DNA of 64,000 bases, from positions 3,670,084 through 3,734,083 of the forward strand of contig NZ_CP012334.1 of NCBI RefSeq assembly GCF_001704295.1, read 5' to 3'. This document shows, piece by piece, positions 1-9,227 of the stretch. Each line of letters starts with the position of its first letter. The first letter of the stretch is position 1. This DNA comes from Bordetella sp. H567 (GTDB lineage: Bacteria > Pseudomonadota > Gammaproteobacteria > Burkholderiales > Burkholderiaceae_B). The notes beneath the pieces are model-generated. The model did no database searches. It was not told the origin of the DNA and saw only the letters and a program-made list of their open reading frames with translations. Both the position numbers and the translations under genes were made by a program.

Positions 1-1142
1 GCTGTCGTGCGCACCGGCACGCGGGTGGCCAAGGCGCACAGCAGTTCGTAGCCGATGGTGCCGGCCGCCTGCGCCACTTCGTCCACTGAAGGGCCGTCGG
101 CCCCCCACAGGGAAACCGGCGTGCCGATGCCGGCGTCCGGCACGGGTGTGAGGTCCACGGCCAGCATGTCCATGGAAACCCGCCCCAGGACGCGGGTGCG
201 TATCCCCCCTACCACGATCGGTGTGCCGGTACCGGCGTGACGAGGATAGCCGTCCGCATAGCCACAGGCCACAACGCCGATCCGCGTCGGCGCATCCGCC
301 GTATAGAGGCTGCCATATCCCACGGCATCGCCGGCACGCAGCTGCTGCGTGGCAATGATGCGCGAACGCAGCGACATCGCCGGCTTCAGGCCGAAGGAGG
401 CGGCGTCGGCATCGGCGAACGGCGATGCGCCATACAGGCAGATGCCGGGACGCACCCAGCTTTCCGTGCCGGGACGCGCCAGGGCGATCTCCGGATAGCG
501 CAGCGTGGCGGCCGAATTCGATATGCTCACCGGACCGGGCAGCCCGCCCGTGACGCGCTCGAATACCTCCAGCTGGCGCGCCACGCCGCCAGGCGCGTCG
601 GCGTTGGCGAAATGGGTCATGCGCCCGACGCTGCCCAGGATGCCCTGTTGCTGCAATTCCAGCGCCCGGGCATGCGCGGCGCCATAGGCGTCCGGGGCGA
701 AGCCCAGCCGGTTCATCCCGCTGTTCAGCTTGACGAACACGTCCAGGGCGCGCGCGGGCCGGGCACGCGCCAGCATGTCCAGCTGTTCGCGGCAATGCAC
801 GACCGAGGTCAGGCGGTATTGCTCGGCCAGCTCCAGATCGCCGGGTTCGAAAAAGCCTTCCAGCAGCAGGATGGGGCGCGAGAAGCCGGATTCGCGGCAC
901 TCCAGGGCTTCCGCCAGGTCCAGCATGGCTAGGCCGTCGGCCTGCGCGAACCCTTGCACGCCTTGCGGCGTGCCATGGCCGTAGCTGTGCGCCTTGATCA
1001 CGGCCCAGATGGCGGGCGGTGCCCATTGCGTGCCGTCCGCCGCGGATGCCGACGCGGCGGCCTGGTGAAGATGCTGGCGGACGACGGCAAGGTTGTGGGC
1101 CAGGGCGGAGACGGAAATAGTGACGGAAATCGGTCGTGGCAT
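1..1142 (-). CDS. alr: alanine racemase, 3' end cut by window edge
   Basis: PLP-dependent interconversion of L- and D-alanine in the cytoplasm, supplying D-alanine for peptidoglycan. The minus-strand frame runs open from an ATG at 1142 to the window edge, about 380 codons, which is already close to the family length (about 360-380), so only a few C-terminal residues should be missing. The PLP-lysine region near residue 50 reads [10 protein letters not shown], a variant of the usual KANAYGHG with the lysine kept. Further matches are ILLLEGFF, the [11 protein letters not shown] segment, the catalytic-tyrosine region VGYGSLYTA and GRVSMDML. The last visible residues ([12 protein letters not shown]) match the family terminus. 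It is transcribed divergently from hpnC across about 100 bp. Whether it is the biosynthetic or the catabolic (DadX-like) enzyme cannot be told from this window. Confidence 0.93.
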   Translation of the reverse strand, partial: MPRPISVTISVSALAHNLAVVRQHLHQAAASASAADGTQWAPPAIWAVIKAHSYGHGTPQGVQGFAQADGLAMLDLAEALECRESGFSRPILLLEGFFEPGDLELAEQYRLTSVVHCREQLDMLARARPARALDVFVKLNSGMNRLGFAPDAYGAAHARALELQQQGILGSVGRMTHFANADAPGGVARQLEVFERVTGGLPGPVSISNSAATLRYPEIALARPGTESWVRPGICLYGASPFADADAASFGLKPAMSLRSRIIATQQLRAGDAVGYGSLYTADAPTRIGVVACGYADGYPRHAGTGTPIVVGGIRTRVLGRVSMDMLAVDLTPVPDAGIGTPVSLWGADGPSVDEVAQAAGTIGYELLCALATRVPVRTT

Positions 1143-1245
1143 CGCGGCTATCCTGAAGCCCGGTAAGTCTACCCGATCCACCTTTGCCGCCACGCGGCCG
1201 GCATAAAATGCCCGATCCGCATGGACCGGGCTCGCGCCCACCGCT

Positions 1246-2076
1246 ATGGCCGTCGATCATTACGAGAACTTCCCCGTTGCATCCATCCTGCTGCCGCGCC
1301 GGCTGCGCGCGGCGGTCGGCGATATCTACCGTTTCGCGCGCAGTGCCGACGACATCGCCGATGAAGGCAGCGCGGACGATGCCAGCCGCCTTGCCGCGCT
1401 GGCGGCCTATCGGGACGAGCTGCATCGCATCGCCCAGGGCAAGCCCGGCGCGCGCGTGGTGGCCGATCCGGCGCTGGCTGCCATCTTCGACCCCTTGGCC
1501 GCCACCATCGCGCGCCATCAATTGCCGATTACGCCTTTCTACGACCTGCTCTCCGCCTTCGAGCAGGACGTGACGGTCAAGCGCTATGCCGACGAGGCCG
1601 CGCTGCTGGATTACTGCGCCCGCTCGGCCAATCCCGTCGGGCGCCTGATGCTGCACCTGTACGGCGCCGCGGGCCCGGACAACCTGCGCGATGCCGACGC
1701 CATCTGCACGGGCCTGCAATTGGTCAATTTCTGGCAGGACGTGCACATCGATTGGCGCAAGGAACGCGTGTACCTGCCGCAGGATGCGCTGTGCCGCCAC
1801 GGCGTGACGGAAGAGGACATCGCCACCTGCCGGCTGGCGCCGGCCTGGGAAGCGCTGATGGCCGAGATGGTCGCCCGGACGCGCGCGCTGTTACACTCCG
1901 GCGCCCCCCTGGCCCGCAGGCTGCCTGGCCGCATCGGCCTGGAACTGCGCCTGGTGGTACAGGGAGGACTCCGTATACTGGAACGCATCGAGCGGGCACG
2001 CTACGACGTGTTCATGAATCGCCCGGAACTGGGCGCGAGGGATTGGGGCGTCATGATGTGGCGCGCTTTCAGGTGA
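1246..2076 (+). CDS. hpnC: hydroxysqualene synthase HpnC
   Basis: Squalene/phytoene-synthase-family enzyme of 276 residues. In the three-step HpnCDE route, HpnC converts presqualene diphosphate into hydroxysqualene. The two acidic metal/diphosphate motifs are visible: DDIADE at residues 35-40, and QDVHID around 164-169 followed by RVYLP. The N-terminal HYENFPVAS segment is typical of HpnC rather than HpnD. The start at 1246 has no clear Shine-Dalgarno sequence, but it gives the expected N-terminus. It is the first gene of hpnC-hpnD-hpnE, with the hpnD ATG one base after the hpnC TGA. Confidence 0.93.
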   Translation: MAVDHYENFPVASILLPRRLRAAVGDIYRFARSADDIADEGSADDASRLAALAAYRDELHRIAQGKPGARVVADPALAAIFDPLAATIARHQLPITPFYDLLSAFEQDVTVKRYADEAALLDYCARSANPVGRLMLHLYGAAGPDNLRDADAICTGLQLVNFWQDVHIDWRKERVYLPQDALCRHGVTEEDIATCRLAPAWEALMAEMVARTRALLHSGAPLARRLPGRIGLELRLVVQGGLRILERIERARYDVFMNRPELGARDWGVMMWRAFR

Positions 2077-2077
2077 C

Positions 2078-2941
2078 ATGACTCCCGACGAATATTGCCA
2101 GGACAAGGCCGCCAAGAGCGGATCCAGCTTCTACTACGCCTTTCTCTTCCTGCCGCCGGAACGGCGGCGCGCGATCACCGCGCTGTACGCCTTCGGCCGC
2201 GAAGTCGACGACGTGGTCGACGAAGTCAGCGATGTGTCGGTGGCGCGCATCAAGCTGGCATGGTGGCGCACCGAGATCGACCGCCTGTACGGCGGCGCGC
2301 CGGAACACCCGGTGACCCGCGCGTTGGCCCCGCATCTGCAGGCCTACGGCATCCCGCGCGACCGCATGCTGGCGGTCGTCGACGGCATGGAAATGGACCT
2401 GGACCAGACGCGCTACCTGGACTGGCCGGGCCTGCGCAAATACTGCTGGCACGTGGCGGGCGTCATCGGGGAAATGTCGGCCCGCATTTTCGGCTACACC
2501 GATCCGTCCACCCTGGCCTATGCCGAAAAACTGGGCCTGGCCTTCCAGATGACCAACATCATCCGCGATGTGGGCGACGATGCCCGGCGCGGCCGCATCT
2601 ACCTACCCGTCGACGAACTGCAGCAATTCGACGTCAAGGCGGCGGATATCCTGAACGGCAGGTACTCGCCCGGCTTCAGCGCCTTGATGGCCTTCCAGGC
2701 CGCGCGCGCGCGTGCGCTGTACAAGGAGGCGATGTCGGCCCTGCCCGAGGCCGACCGGCGGGCGCAGCGGCCCGGCCTGATGATGGCGGCGATCTACCAC
2801 GCCCTGCTGGATGAAATCGAACGCGACGACTGGCAGGTCCTGCACCAGCGTATTTCGCTGACCCCCGTGCGCAAGCTGTGGCTGGCATGGAAAACCTGGG
2901 TGGGCGGCGGACGGGGACTCGTGCGCCGGTTGTCTCGATGA
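2078..2941 (+). CDS. hpnD: presqualene diphosphate synthase HpnD
   Basis: A 287-residue squalene/phytoene-synthase homologue that condenses two farnesyl diphosphates into presqualene diphosphate, the first committed step to squalene. The acidic motifs are REVDDVVDE (residues 41-49) and RDVGDD (163-168), followed by RGRIYLP. FYYAFLFLPPE and RRRAI near the N-terminus are family hallmarks. The usual cysteine before REVDD is glycine here. It is translationally coupled: it starts one base after hpnC, and its TGA overlaps the hpnE ATG as ATGA. Confidence 0.94.
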   Translation: MTPDEYCQDKAAKSGSSFYYAFLFLPPERRRAITALYAFGREVDDVVDEVSDVSVARIKLAWWRTEIDRLYGGAPEHPVTRALAPHLQAYGIPRDRMLAVVDGMEMDLDQTRYLDWPGLRKYCWHVAGVIGEMSARIFGYTDPSTLAYAEKLGLAFQMTNIIRDVGDDARRGRIYLPVDELQQFDVKAADILNGRYSPGFSALMAFQAARARALYKEAMSALPEADRRAQRPGLMMAAIYHALLDEIERDDWQVLHQRISLTPVRKLWLAWKTWVGGGRGLVRRLSR

Positions 2942-4254
2942 AGGTCGCGGTCGTCGGCGCGGGCTGGGCGGGCCTGGCCGCGGCAACCACCTTGCACGAC
3001 GCGGGCTGCGCGGTCACGGTGTACGAAGCCGCCCACACGCCCGGCGGCCGCGCGAAACGGGTGCAGCACCTGCCCCACGACGGATTCGCCACGCCGCTGG
3101 ACAACGGCCAGCATATCCTGCTGGGCGCCTATACCGACACCCTGGCATTGATGCGGCGCCTGGGATGCGATCCCGATACGCTGCTTGTACGCCAGCCGCT
3201 ATGCCTGGCCGCGCTGGACGGCGGCTTCACGCTGGCCGCGCCCCGCCTGCCGGCGCCGTGGCATGCCGCGGTGGCCCTGCTCTCGGCGCGCGGCCTGCCC
3301 TGGCCCGATCGGCTGGCCTGCCTGCGCCTGATGCGTGGCCTGCGCGGCGCGCACTGGCGCGTGCCGCGGAACGAAACCGTCAAAAACCTGCTGGCCCGCT
3401 ACGCCCAGCCGGCGCGCGCCACGCGCTTGCTGTGGGAGCCGCTGTGCCTGGCCGCGCTCAATACGCCCGTCGAGCTCGCCTGCGCCCAGCTTTATGCCAA
3501 CGTGTTGCGCGACAGCCTGGGCGGGCCCCGCGCCGCCACCGATGTCCTTCTGCCGCGTACGGACTTGTCCTCCTTGTGGCCGGAGGCCGCGGCGGCGCGC
3601 CTGACCATGCGCTACGGCCATGCCGTGCACACGGCGGCTCCCGATGCGAACGGCGTGGACATCGACGGCGAGCGCCATGAGGCGGCGGTGATTGCCGTCC
3701 CGCCGTCTGTCGCGGCGCGAATACTGGCGCGCGGCCCCGCCCATGAATTGGCGGCGGGCTTGGCCGATATGCGGCACGCGCCGATCGCTACCTTGACATT
3801 GAAGCTGGATGCGCCGTGGAGGCTGCCGCGCGCCATGATGATGCTGGCCGACGATCCTGCGCGCGGCCACTACGGGCAATGGATATTCGACAGGACATCG
3901 CTGGCGGGGCAGCATACCGGCCACACGGAACTGACTATCGTGGTCAGCGCGGCGACCGCGCTGGCCGAACAGGACCGCGAGCAAGCCACTCGGTCGCTCA
4001 TAGAGCAGGTGAGCGAGCACGGTATGCGTGGTGGGTTGCCGGCCATGCCCCGCGTGGTGGGTACGGCCTTGTTCATCGATAAGCGCGCGACCTTCCTGGC
4101 CGTGCCGGGCCTGGCGCGCCCCGCGCAAAAAACGGCATGGCCCACACTCGCGCTGGCCGGCGATTGGACGGATACGGGCTATCCCGGCGTGCTGGAAGGC
4201 GCGGTGCGCAGCGGCCTGCGCGCGGCGGATGCCCTCATCTCCCGCGCCACGTGA
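2938..4254 (+). CDS. hpnE: hydroxysqualene dehydroxylase HpnE (FAD amine-oxidase family)
   Basis: A 438-residue FAD enzyme that reduces hydroxysqualene to squalene, the last step of the HpnCDE route. The N-terminus has the Rossmann motif VVGAGWAG (GxGxxG at 7-12) followed by the acidic residue in YEAA and the PGGRAKR segment. The C-terminal FAD-binding part reads LALAGDWTDTGYPGVLEGAVRSG. The frame is open further upstream to 2878, but the ATG at 2938 overlaps the hpnD stop as ATGA and places the dinucleotide motif at the N-terminus, so it is preferred. It is the last gene of the cluster; no hopene cyclase gene follows. Confidence 0.93.
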   Translation: MKVAVVGAGWAGLAAATTLHDAGCAVTVYEAAHTPGGRAKRVQHLPHDGFATPLDNGQHILLGAYTDTLALMRRLGCDPDTLLVRQPLCLAALDGGFTLAAPRLPAPWHAAVALLSARGLPWPDRLACLRLMRGLRGAHWRVPRNETVKNLLARYAQPARATRLLWEPLCLAALNTPVELACAQLYANVLRDSLGGPRAATDVLLPRTDLSSLWPEAAAARLTMRYGHAVHTAAPDANGVDIDGERHEAAVIAVPPSVAARILARGPAHELAAGLADMRHAPIATLTLKLDAPWRLPRAMMMLADDPARGHYGQWIFDRTSLAGQHTGHTELTIVVSAATALAEQDREQATRSLIEQVSEHGMRGGLPAMPRVVGTALFIDKRATFLAVPGLARPAQKTAWPTLALAGDWTDTGYPGVLEGAVRSGLRAADALISRAT

Positions 4255-4325
4255 GATACACGCGGCACCTTGCCCCGCCACGTGCATGCCCATCTCGCAC
4301 CCGCGACCGCCGGTGCGGCGCAGGA

Positions 4326-4718
4326 TCAGGCCAGGCTGCGAACCGTACAAAGCCCCGCTGCCGTCAATAACATCGACCCCGCCAGGCTGGCGCCCGCATA
4401 GGCCAACGCCATCCCGTATGCGCCCTCTTCCACGAAGGCGACCGTTTCCGCCGAAAAGGTCGAGAAGGTCGTCAGCCCACCCAGGAAGCCGGTGATGCAT
4501 GCCAGCCGTATCCACGCCGGCCAGTCGGGGTGCGCCGCGATCAGGGCGACCATCACGCCGATCAGATAGCCGCCGGCCAGATTCGCCGCCATCGTGCCCC
4601 AAGGCCACCCGCCGGCATTGAAGAACAGCCCCAGGACCCAGCGCAGCCACGCGCCCAGGGCGGCACCGATACCGATCGCCAGGAAATTCCCGGTAGAGAA
4701 CATGACGGCCATGCGCAT
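4326..4718 (-). CDS. crcB: fluoride ion channel CrcB/FluC
   Basis: Small inner-membrane protein (130 residues, four hydrophobic segments) of the dual-topology Fluc family that exports fluoride. Visible signatures are GAALGAWLRW, the N-rich helix GTMAANLAGG with the conserved Asn near 46, and TGFLGGLTTFSTFS at 77-90, which contains the pore phenylalanine/serine track. An in-frame ATG at 4703 (MFSTGNF) is an equally good start. I see no fluoride riboswitch in front of it. It converges with hpnE and lies just downstream of the ABC exporter genes on the same strand. Confidence 0.93.
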   Translation of the reverse strand: MRMAVMFSTGNFLAIGIGAALGAWLRWVLGLFFNAGGWPWGTMAANLAGGYLIGVMVALIAAHPDWPAWIRLACITGFLGGLTTFSTFSAETVAFVEEGAYGMALAYAGASLAGSMLLTAAGLCTVRSLA

Positions 4719-4746
4719 ACGCCCCGAATGGAAAACGAAGCGGGAA

Positions 4747-5568
4747 TTATCGCAATAAACGCCGGCGCATCAACACGGCCGCCACCCACACCGCCGCCAC
4801 GGCGGTGACCAGCAGCTGGGCGAGGTCGCGCCACAACGCGGGCGGGTGCTGCCCCAGCACCAGGGGCCGCAGGATATCGACGGCGGGCGACAGGGGCAGG
4901 CAGCGCATCACGGCGACCAGGGGAGCCGGCAGCTGGGACACGGGAAAGAACACGCCCGAAAGAAACACCATGGGCGTGACGACCAGCGTGAAGTAGTACA
5001 TGAAGAAGTCGTAGCCGCGCGCCAGCGCGCTGACGATCATGGCCATGGCGGCGAACAGTACGCCCATCGGCACCAGTATCAGCGGTATCCAGGCCAGCGT
5101 CGGCGCACGCGAAATATCCAGGGCGATCACCACCAGCAAGATGGCGATGCCGCTCTTCATGGCTTTGGCCGCCGCCCACAGGATCTCGGCCCACACCACG
5201 TCGTCCAGGCTGAGGGGGGTATTCAGCATCGCATCCCAGGTGCGCTGTATCTGCAAGCGCGAGAACGCGCTGTAGGTAGCCTCGAAGGTCGCGCCGTACA
5301 GCGCGCCCACGCAGATCGAGCCGGCCGACAGGTAAGTCACATAGGGCACCCCTGCCACGCCGGGCAGCATGCCCCCCAGGCCGTAGCCAAGCGCCAGCAA
5401 GGCCACCATGGGGTCCAGCACATCGCCCAGGGTGGTGGTCAGGGCGGTCTTGCGCCACACCAGGAAATTGCGGCGTATCACGGCGAAACTGCGCGCCGTC
5501 GGCCAAGGCCAGCGCAGCAGGGCCGGCATGGTCGACGGCGAAGTTTCTGCCTTCAAGGCGGGTTCCAT
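4747..5568 (-). CDS. ABC-2 type exporter permease, NodJ-like
   Basis: Integral membrane subunit of an ABC-2 exporter, 273 residues with about six hydrophobic segments after a cytoplasmic N-terminus that contains RRNFLVWRKT. The segment VFLSGVFFPVSQLP and the early ALGYGLGGM stretch resemble NodJ-type permeases of lipo-oligosaccharide or drug exporters. The start lies 4 bp after the stop of the ATPase gene, so the two form one transcriptional and probably one functional unit. The substrate is unknown; NodIJ relatives exist in many non-symbiotic beta-proteobacteria, so a nodulation role is not implied. Confidence 0.88.
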   Translation of the reverse strand: MEPALKAETSPSTMPALLRWPWPTARSFAVIRRNFLVWRKTALTTTLGDVLDPMVALLALGYGLGGMLPGVAGVPYVTYLSAGSICVGALYGATFEATYSAFSRLQIQRTWDAMLNTPLSLDDVVWAEILWAAAKAMKSGIAILLVVIALDISRAPTLAWIPLILVPMGVLFAAMAMIVSALARGYDFFMYYFTLVVTPMVFLSGVFFPVSQLPAPLVAVMRCLPLSPAVDILRPLVLGQHPPALWRDLAQLLVTAVAAVWVAAVLMRRRLLR

Positions 5569-5572
5569 GGCC

Positions 5573-6523
5573 CTACGTATCCTCGCGCATATCGCGGCCC
5601 GTCAGCCGCAGGAACAGATCTTCCAGGTTGGCCGGCCGATGCAGGTAGCGCAGCCCCGGGGCGTCGCGCAAGGTGCGAACGATGGGCTCGGCATCCTGGG
5701 TATAGCAGAACGCCGTTTCGCCGCTGACCTCGATGCGCGCGTTCAACATGGCACGCTCGCGCTCCAGCCAGGCGCGCAAGCCGTCGCCATAGACCTCCAC
5801 CACCTGCGGTTCGACATGCTGCCCGATCAGCGCGGTCGGCGTGCCTTCGGCAATCATCCGGCCGCGGTCGATGACGCCCAGGCGATCGCACAGCCGTTCG
5901 GCCTCGTCCATGAAGTGCGTGGTCAGCAGGATGGTCTTGCCGTGCGAGAGCAGGGTCTTCAAGCGTTCCCAGATCAGATGGCGCGCCTGCGGATCCAGGC
6001 CGGTGGTGGGCTCGTCCATCACGATCAGCGCGGGGTCGTTGATCATGGCGCGCGCCAGCGTCAGGCGCCGCTTCATGCCGCCGGAGAGTTCGCCGATGCG
6101 CGCGTGCGCCTTGGCTGTGAGCGCGGCGAATTCCAGCAGCGCGGGGATGCGTTCGCGGATCTGCGCATCGCGCAGGCCGAAATACCGGCCGAAGACCAGC
6201 AGGTTCTCCGCCACGGTGAAATCCGGATCCAGGTTGTCCATCTGCGGCACGACGCCGACCCCCATGCGCGCCTGCCGGGCCTGGGCCGGCACGGCATGGC
6301 CCAGCAGCTCGATGCGCCCGCGATCGAACGGCGTCAGGCCCAGCAGCGTGCGCAGCGTGGTCGTCTTGCCGGCGCCGTTGGGGCCCAGCAGCCCATAGCA
6401 TTCGCCGCGCCGCAGGAAAAAGGAAAGGTCGTGCACGATGGGCCGCCCGTTGTAGCCCTTGCGCAAGCCTTCAATGCGCAGGGCCGCCGTATCCGGCTCG
6501 GGAAGGATCGTCGTGGATCTCAT
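5573..6523 (-). CDS. ABC exporter ATPase, NodI/DrrA-like
   Basis: A 316-residue nucleotide-binding subunit that powers the neighbouring permease. Walker A is GPNGAGKT (47-54), the Q-loop lies at VVPQMDNL, the signature is LSGGM (146-150), Walker B is LIVMDE (166-171), the D-loop is GLDPQ, and the switch histidine is in TTHFMDEAE (H203). The C-terminal 100 residues form the extension typical of NodI/DrrA exporters. The gene starts about 240 bp from the divergently transcribed dehydrogenase gene. The substrate is unknown. Confidence 0.93.
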   Translation of the reverse strand: MRSTTILPEPDTAALRIEGLRKGYNGRPIVHDLSFFLRRGECYGLLGPNGAGKTTTLRTLLGLTPFDRGRIELLGHAVPAQARQARMGVGVVPQMDNLDPDFTVAENLLVFGRYFGLRDAQIRERIPALLEFAALTAKAHARIGELSGGMKRRLTLARAMINDPALIVMDEPTTGLDPQARHLIWERLKTLLSHGKTILLTTHFMDEAERLCDRLGVIDRGRMIAEGTPTALIGQHVEPQVVEVYGDGLRAWLERERAMLNARIEVSGETAFCYTQDAEPIVRTLRDAPGLRYLHRPANLEDLFLRLTGRDMREDT

Positions 6524-6765
6524 CGGGGCATTCTAGCCCTGCCGCCCCGCCACGCCGAACCACCGCCCATACGGCGTATGCGCGGCAGGCCGGCAAGCCA
6601 TTTCCACGCCATGGAAATGACGGCCCCACGGGCAGGCGCCCTTCCTCTACACTCGGCATACAACAAGCACCGCACGGCGCGCGCCACCGCTCCAACGCTG
6701 GCGTTCGTCTGCCCCCATCCTCAAGGGGGTTGCGCCGCGCGTAATGAATTTCCACGAGACACCCC

Positions 6766-7740
6766 ATGCGTATCGCGATTCCCGACGATTACCAGGACTG
6801 CGTGCGCAGCCTGGACTGCTATGCCCGGCTGGCCGGCCACGACGTCACCGTCTTCCATGACAACGTGAAGGACATCGACGCGCTGGCCGAACGCTTCCGC
6901 GACGCCGAAGCCATCGTGCTGACGCGCGAGCGCACCCAGGTCGGCGAAGCGCTGCTGCGCCGCCTGCCTCGGCTGCGGCTGATCAGCCAGATCGGCAAGG
7001 TCGCGCCGCACATCGATGTGGCGGCGTGCACGGCGCATGGCGTGGCGGTGGCGGAAGGATCGGGCTCGGGCGCGGCCACGGCGGAACTGACCTGGGCGCT
7101 GATGCTGGCCAGCCGGCGGCACCTGGTGACCGAAGCGAACCGCCTGCGTGCGGGCAAGTGGCAGGGCACGCTGGGACAGGAGCTGCGGGGCCAACGCCTG
7201 GGCGTCTGGAGCTACGGCCGCATCGGCCGCCAGGTCGCGGGCTACGGCCGCGCCTTCGGCATGCGGGTCTGGGTCTGGGGCGGGCCCGATTCCACCCGCC
7301 AGGCACGCGAGGACGGCATCGAAGTGGCGCCCAGCCGCGAGGATTTCTTTGCGGACAGCGACGTCCTGACCCTGCACCTGCGGCTGGGCCCGGCCACCCA
7401 GGGCGTGATCGGCGCCGGCGACCTGGCCCACATGAAAACGACGGCGCTGATCGTCAACACCAGCCGCGCCGAACTGATCGCGCCCGGCGTCTTGGAGGCC
7501 GCCCTGCGCGCGGGCCGGCCAGGCTATGCGGCGGTCGATACCTTCGAATCCGAGCCCATACTCGGCGCGGACCACCCGCTGCTGGGCATGGACAACGCCT
7601 TGTGCACGCCACACCTGGGCTTCGTGGAAAAGGACAACTACGAAGCCTATTTCGGCACGGCGTTCGACAACATCAATGCATACTGCGCCGGCACGCCGAC
7701 CCATCTGGTGAACCCGGACGTCCTGCGCATCCAGCGCTGA
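6766..7740 (+). CDS. D-2-hydroxyacid dehydrogenase family protein
   Basis: NAD(P)-dependent dehydrogenase of the D-isomer-specific 2-hydroxyacid family, 324 residues. The catalytic Arg (NTSRAEL), Glu (FESEP) and His (CTPHLGF) are all present. The nucleotide loop reads SYGRIG where most members have GxGxxG, so the first glycine is serine. It could act on glycerate, hydroxypyruvate, phosphoglycerate or a similar acid; the sequence does not settle this. It is a single gene, divergent from the ABC exporter and convergent with thrC. Confidence 0.88.
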   Translation: MRIAIPDDYQDCVRSLDCYARLAGHDVTVFHDNVKDIDALAERFRDAEAIVLTRERTQVGEALLRRLPRLRLISQIGKVAPHIDVAACTAHGVAVAEGSGSGAATAELTWALMLASRRHLVTEANRLRAGKWQGTLGQELRGQRLGVWSYGRIGRQVAGYGRAFGMRVWVWGGPDSTRQAREDGIEVAPSREDFFADSDVLTLHLRLGPATQGVIGAGDLAHMKTTALIVNTSRAELIAPGVLEAALRAGRPGYAAVDTFESEPILGADHPLLGMDNALCTPHLGFVEKDNYEAYFGTAFDNINAYCAGTPTHLVNPDVLRIQR

Positions 7741-7742
7741 AG

Positions 7743-7816
7743 GCGGGCCTCGCGTCCGGGCCCGCGCGGCCCCTATGGCTCAGTCAGGGCTATGGGATCG
7801 CGGGCCGGCAGCCCGC
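7743..7816. terminator. paired GC-rich hairpins between convergent genes
   Basis: Two perfect dyads lie between the convergent dehydrogenase and thrC stops. One has 7-bp arms (GCGGGCC/GGCCCGC, 7743-7765) and the other has 6-bp arms (GCGGGC/GCCCGC, 7800-7816). Neither is followed by a long T-run, so they are probable RNA 3'-end stem-loops rather than textbook intrinsic terminators. Confidence 0.45.
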
Positions 7817-7817
7817 C

Positions 7818-9227
7818 CTACAACACCGCGTGCGTCTTGACGTAGGCCTTCACGGCTTGCGCGTCGCAATCCATGATCTGCACGCGCTGCGGCAGCGACT
7901 CCAGGTCGGCCAGCCCGGCCGGCGGCGGCACCGGACGGCCCAGTGCTTCCTGGATGGTGTCGGAAAACTTCGCCGGCAGCGCCGTTTCCAGCACCAGCAT
8001 CGGCACGCCCGGTTCCACGTAGGCGCGCGCGACCTTCACGCCATCGGCCGTGTGCGGATCGATCAACATCCCGCTGTCGTCATAGGTGGAGCGTATGGTC
8101 GCCAGCCTGTCGGCATGCGTGCTGACCCCGCCGACAAAGCCATACTGCGAGGCGAACGAGGCCCGCATCGCTGAGAGATCGAACTGCCCGGTTTCGGCCA
8201 GCTCGCGCCACAATGCCTGCACCCTGGGGGCATCGCCGCCCACCAGGTCGTAGACGAAACGCTCGAAGTTCGAGGCCCGTGAAATATCCATGGAGGGGCT
8301 GGAGGTCGCATAGGTATGCAAGGCGGAGCGCGGCCGGTAGACACCCGTGCGGAAGAACTCCTCCAGCACGTTGTTTTCGTTGGTGGCCAGCACAAGCCGG
8401 CGCACCGGCAGCCCCATGCGGCGGGCGATATGCCCGGCCAGGATGTTGCCGAAATTGCCCGAGGGCACCGCGAACGACACCTGCTGGTCGGCGCGCGTCG
8501 TGGCGCGCAGCCAGCCATGGATGTAGTACACCACCTGGGCGGCGATGCGCGCCCAGTTGATGGAGTTGACCGCGCCCAGCCGGCAGGCCGCCTTGAACTC
8601 CAGGTCCGCCGCCAGCAGCTTGACGATGTCCTGGCAATCGTCGAATACGCCGCGCACGGCGATGTTGTGGATGTTCGCGTCCTGCAGCGAATACATCTGC
8701 GCGCGCTGGAAAGAGCTCATCCGGCCATGCGGCGACAGCATGAATACCGCCACGCCCTTCTTGCCGCGCAGCGCGTATTCCGCCGCCGAGCCCGTATCGC
8801 CGGAGGTCGCGCCCAGGATGTTCAGCGTCGTGCCGCGCTTGGTCAGCACGTACTCGAAGACCTGGCCCAGGAACTGCATGGCCATGTCCTTGAACGCCAG
8901 CGTCGGGCCATCGGACAGGCCCAGCAGGCTCATTCCGTCCGTCAGCGGCCGCAGCGGCACGATGTCCTCGCTGCCGAACACTTTTTCGGTATAGGCGGCG
9001 CGCGTGAGGCGATGCAGGTCGTCGGCCGGAATATCGTCGGCGAACAGGCGCAGCACCTCGAACGCCAGGTCGGCATAAGGCAGGCCGCGCCACGATGCCA
9101 GCGTTTCGGCGGACAGCCGCGGCAATGCTTCGGGGACGGCCAGGCCGCCGTCCGGCGCCAGGCCTTCGAGCAGGATGTCCGAAAAGTTCTGCGGCGCCAT
9201 GCCGCCGCGCGTGGACACGTATTTCAT
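7818..9227 (-). CDS. thrC: threonine synthase
   Basis: PLP enzyme that converts O-phosphohomoserine to threonine, 469 residues. The N-terminus MKYVSTRGG is the family pattern. The PLP-binding lysine is in LAFKDMAMQFLG (K113), followed by LGATSGDTGSAA and VPSGNFGNILAG for phosphate and PLP binding. Its ATG overlaps the hom TGA as ATGA, so it is co-translated with hom. It is the last gene of alaC-hom-thrC. Confidence 0.96.
   Translation of the reverse strand: MKYVSTRGGMAPQNFSDILLEGLAPDGGLAVPEALPRLSAETLASWRGLPYADLAFEVLRLFADDIPADDLHRLTRAAYTEKVFGSEDIVPLRPLTDGMSLLGLSDGPTLAFKDMAMQFLGQVFEYVLTKRGTTLNILGATSGDTGSAAEYALRGKKGVAVFMLSPHGRMSSFQRAQMYSLQDANIHNIAVRGVFDDCQDIVKLLAADLEFKAACRLGAVNSINWARIAAQVVYYIHGWLRATTRADQQVSFAVPSGNFGNILAGHIARRMGLPVRRLVLATNENNVLEEFFRTGVYRPRSALHTYATSSPSMDISRASNFERFVYDLVGGDAPRVQALWRELAETGQFDLSAMRASFASQYGFVGGVSTHADRLATIRSTYDDSGMLIDPHTADGVKVARAYVEPGVPMLVLETALPAKFSDTIQEALGRPVPPPAGLADLESLPQRVQIMDCDAQAVKAYVKTHAVL

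Noticed and set aside
3199-4650. 483-codon minus-strand frame opposite hpnE and crcB
   Set aside because: It is a shadow of hpnE and, in its 5' part, of crcB in another frame.
6599-6619. CATTTCC/GGAAATG hairpin between the ABC ATPase gene and the dehydrogenase gene
   Set aside because: It is a 7-bp dyad without a T-run in a divergent promoter region. It could be an operator, but there is nothing to tie it to a regulator.
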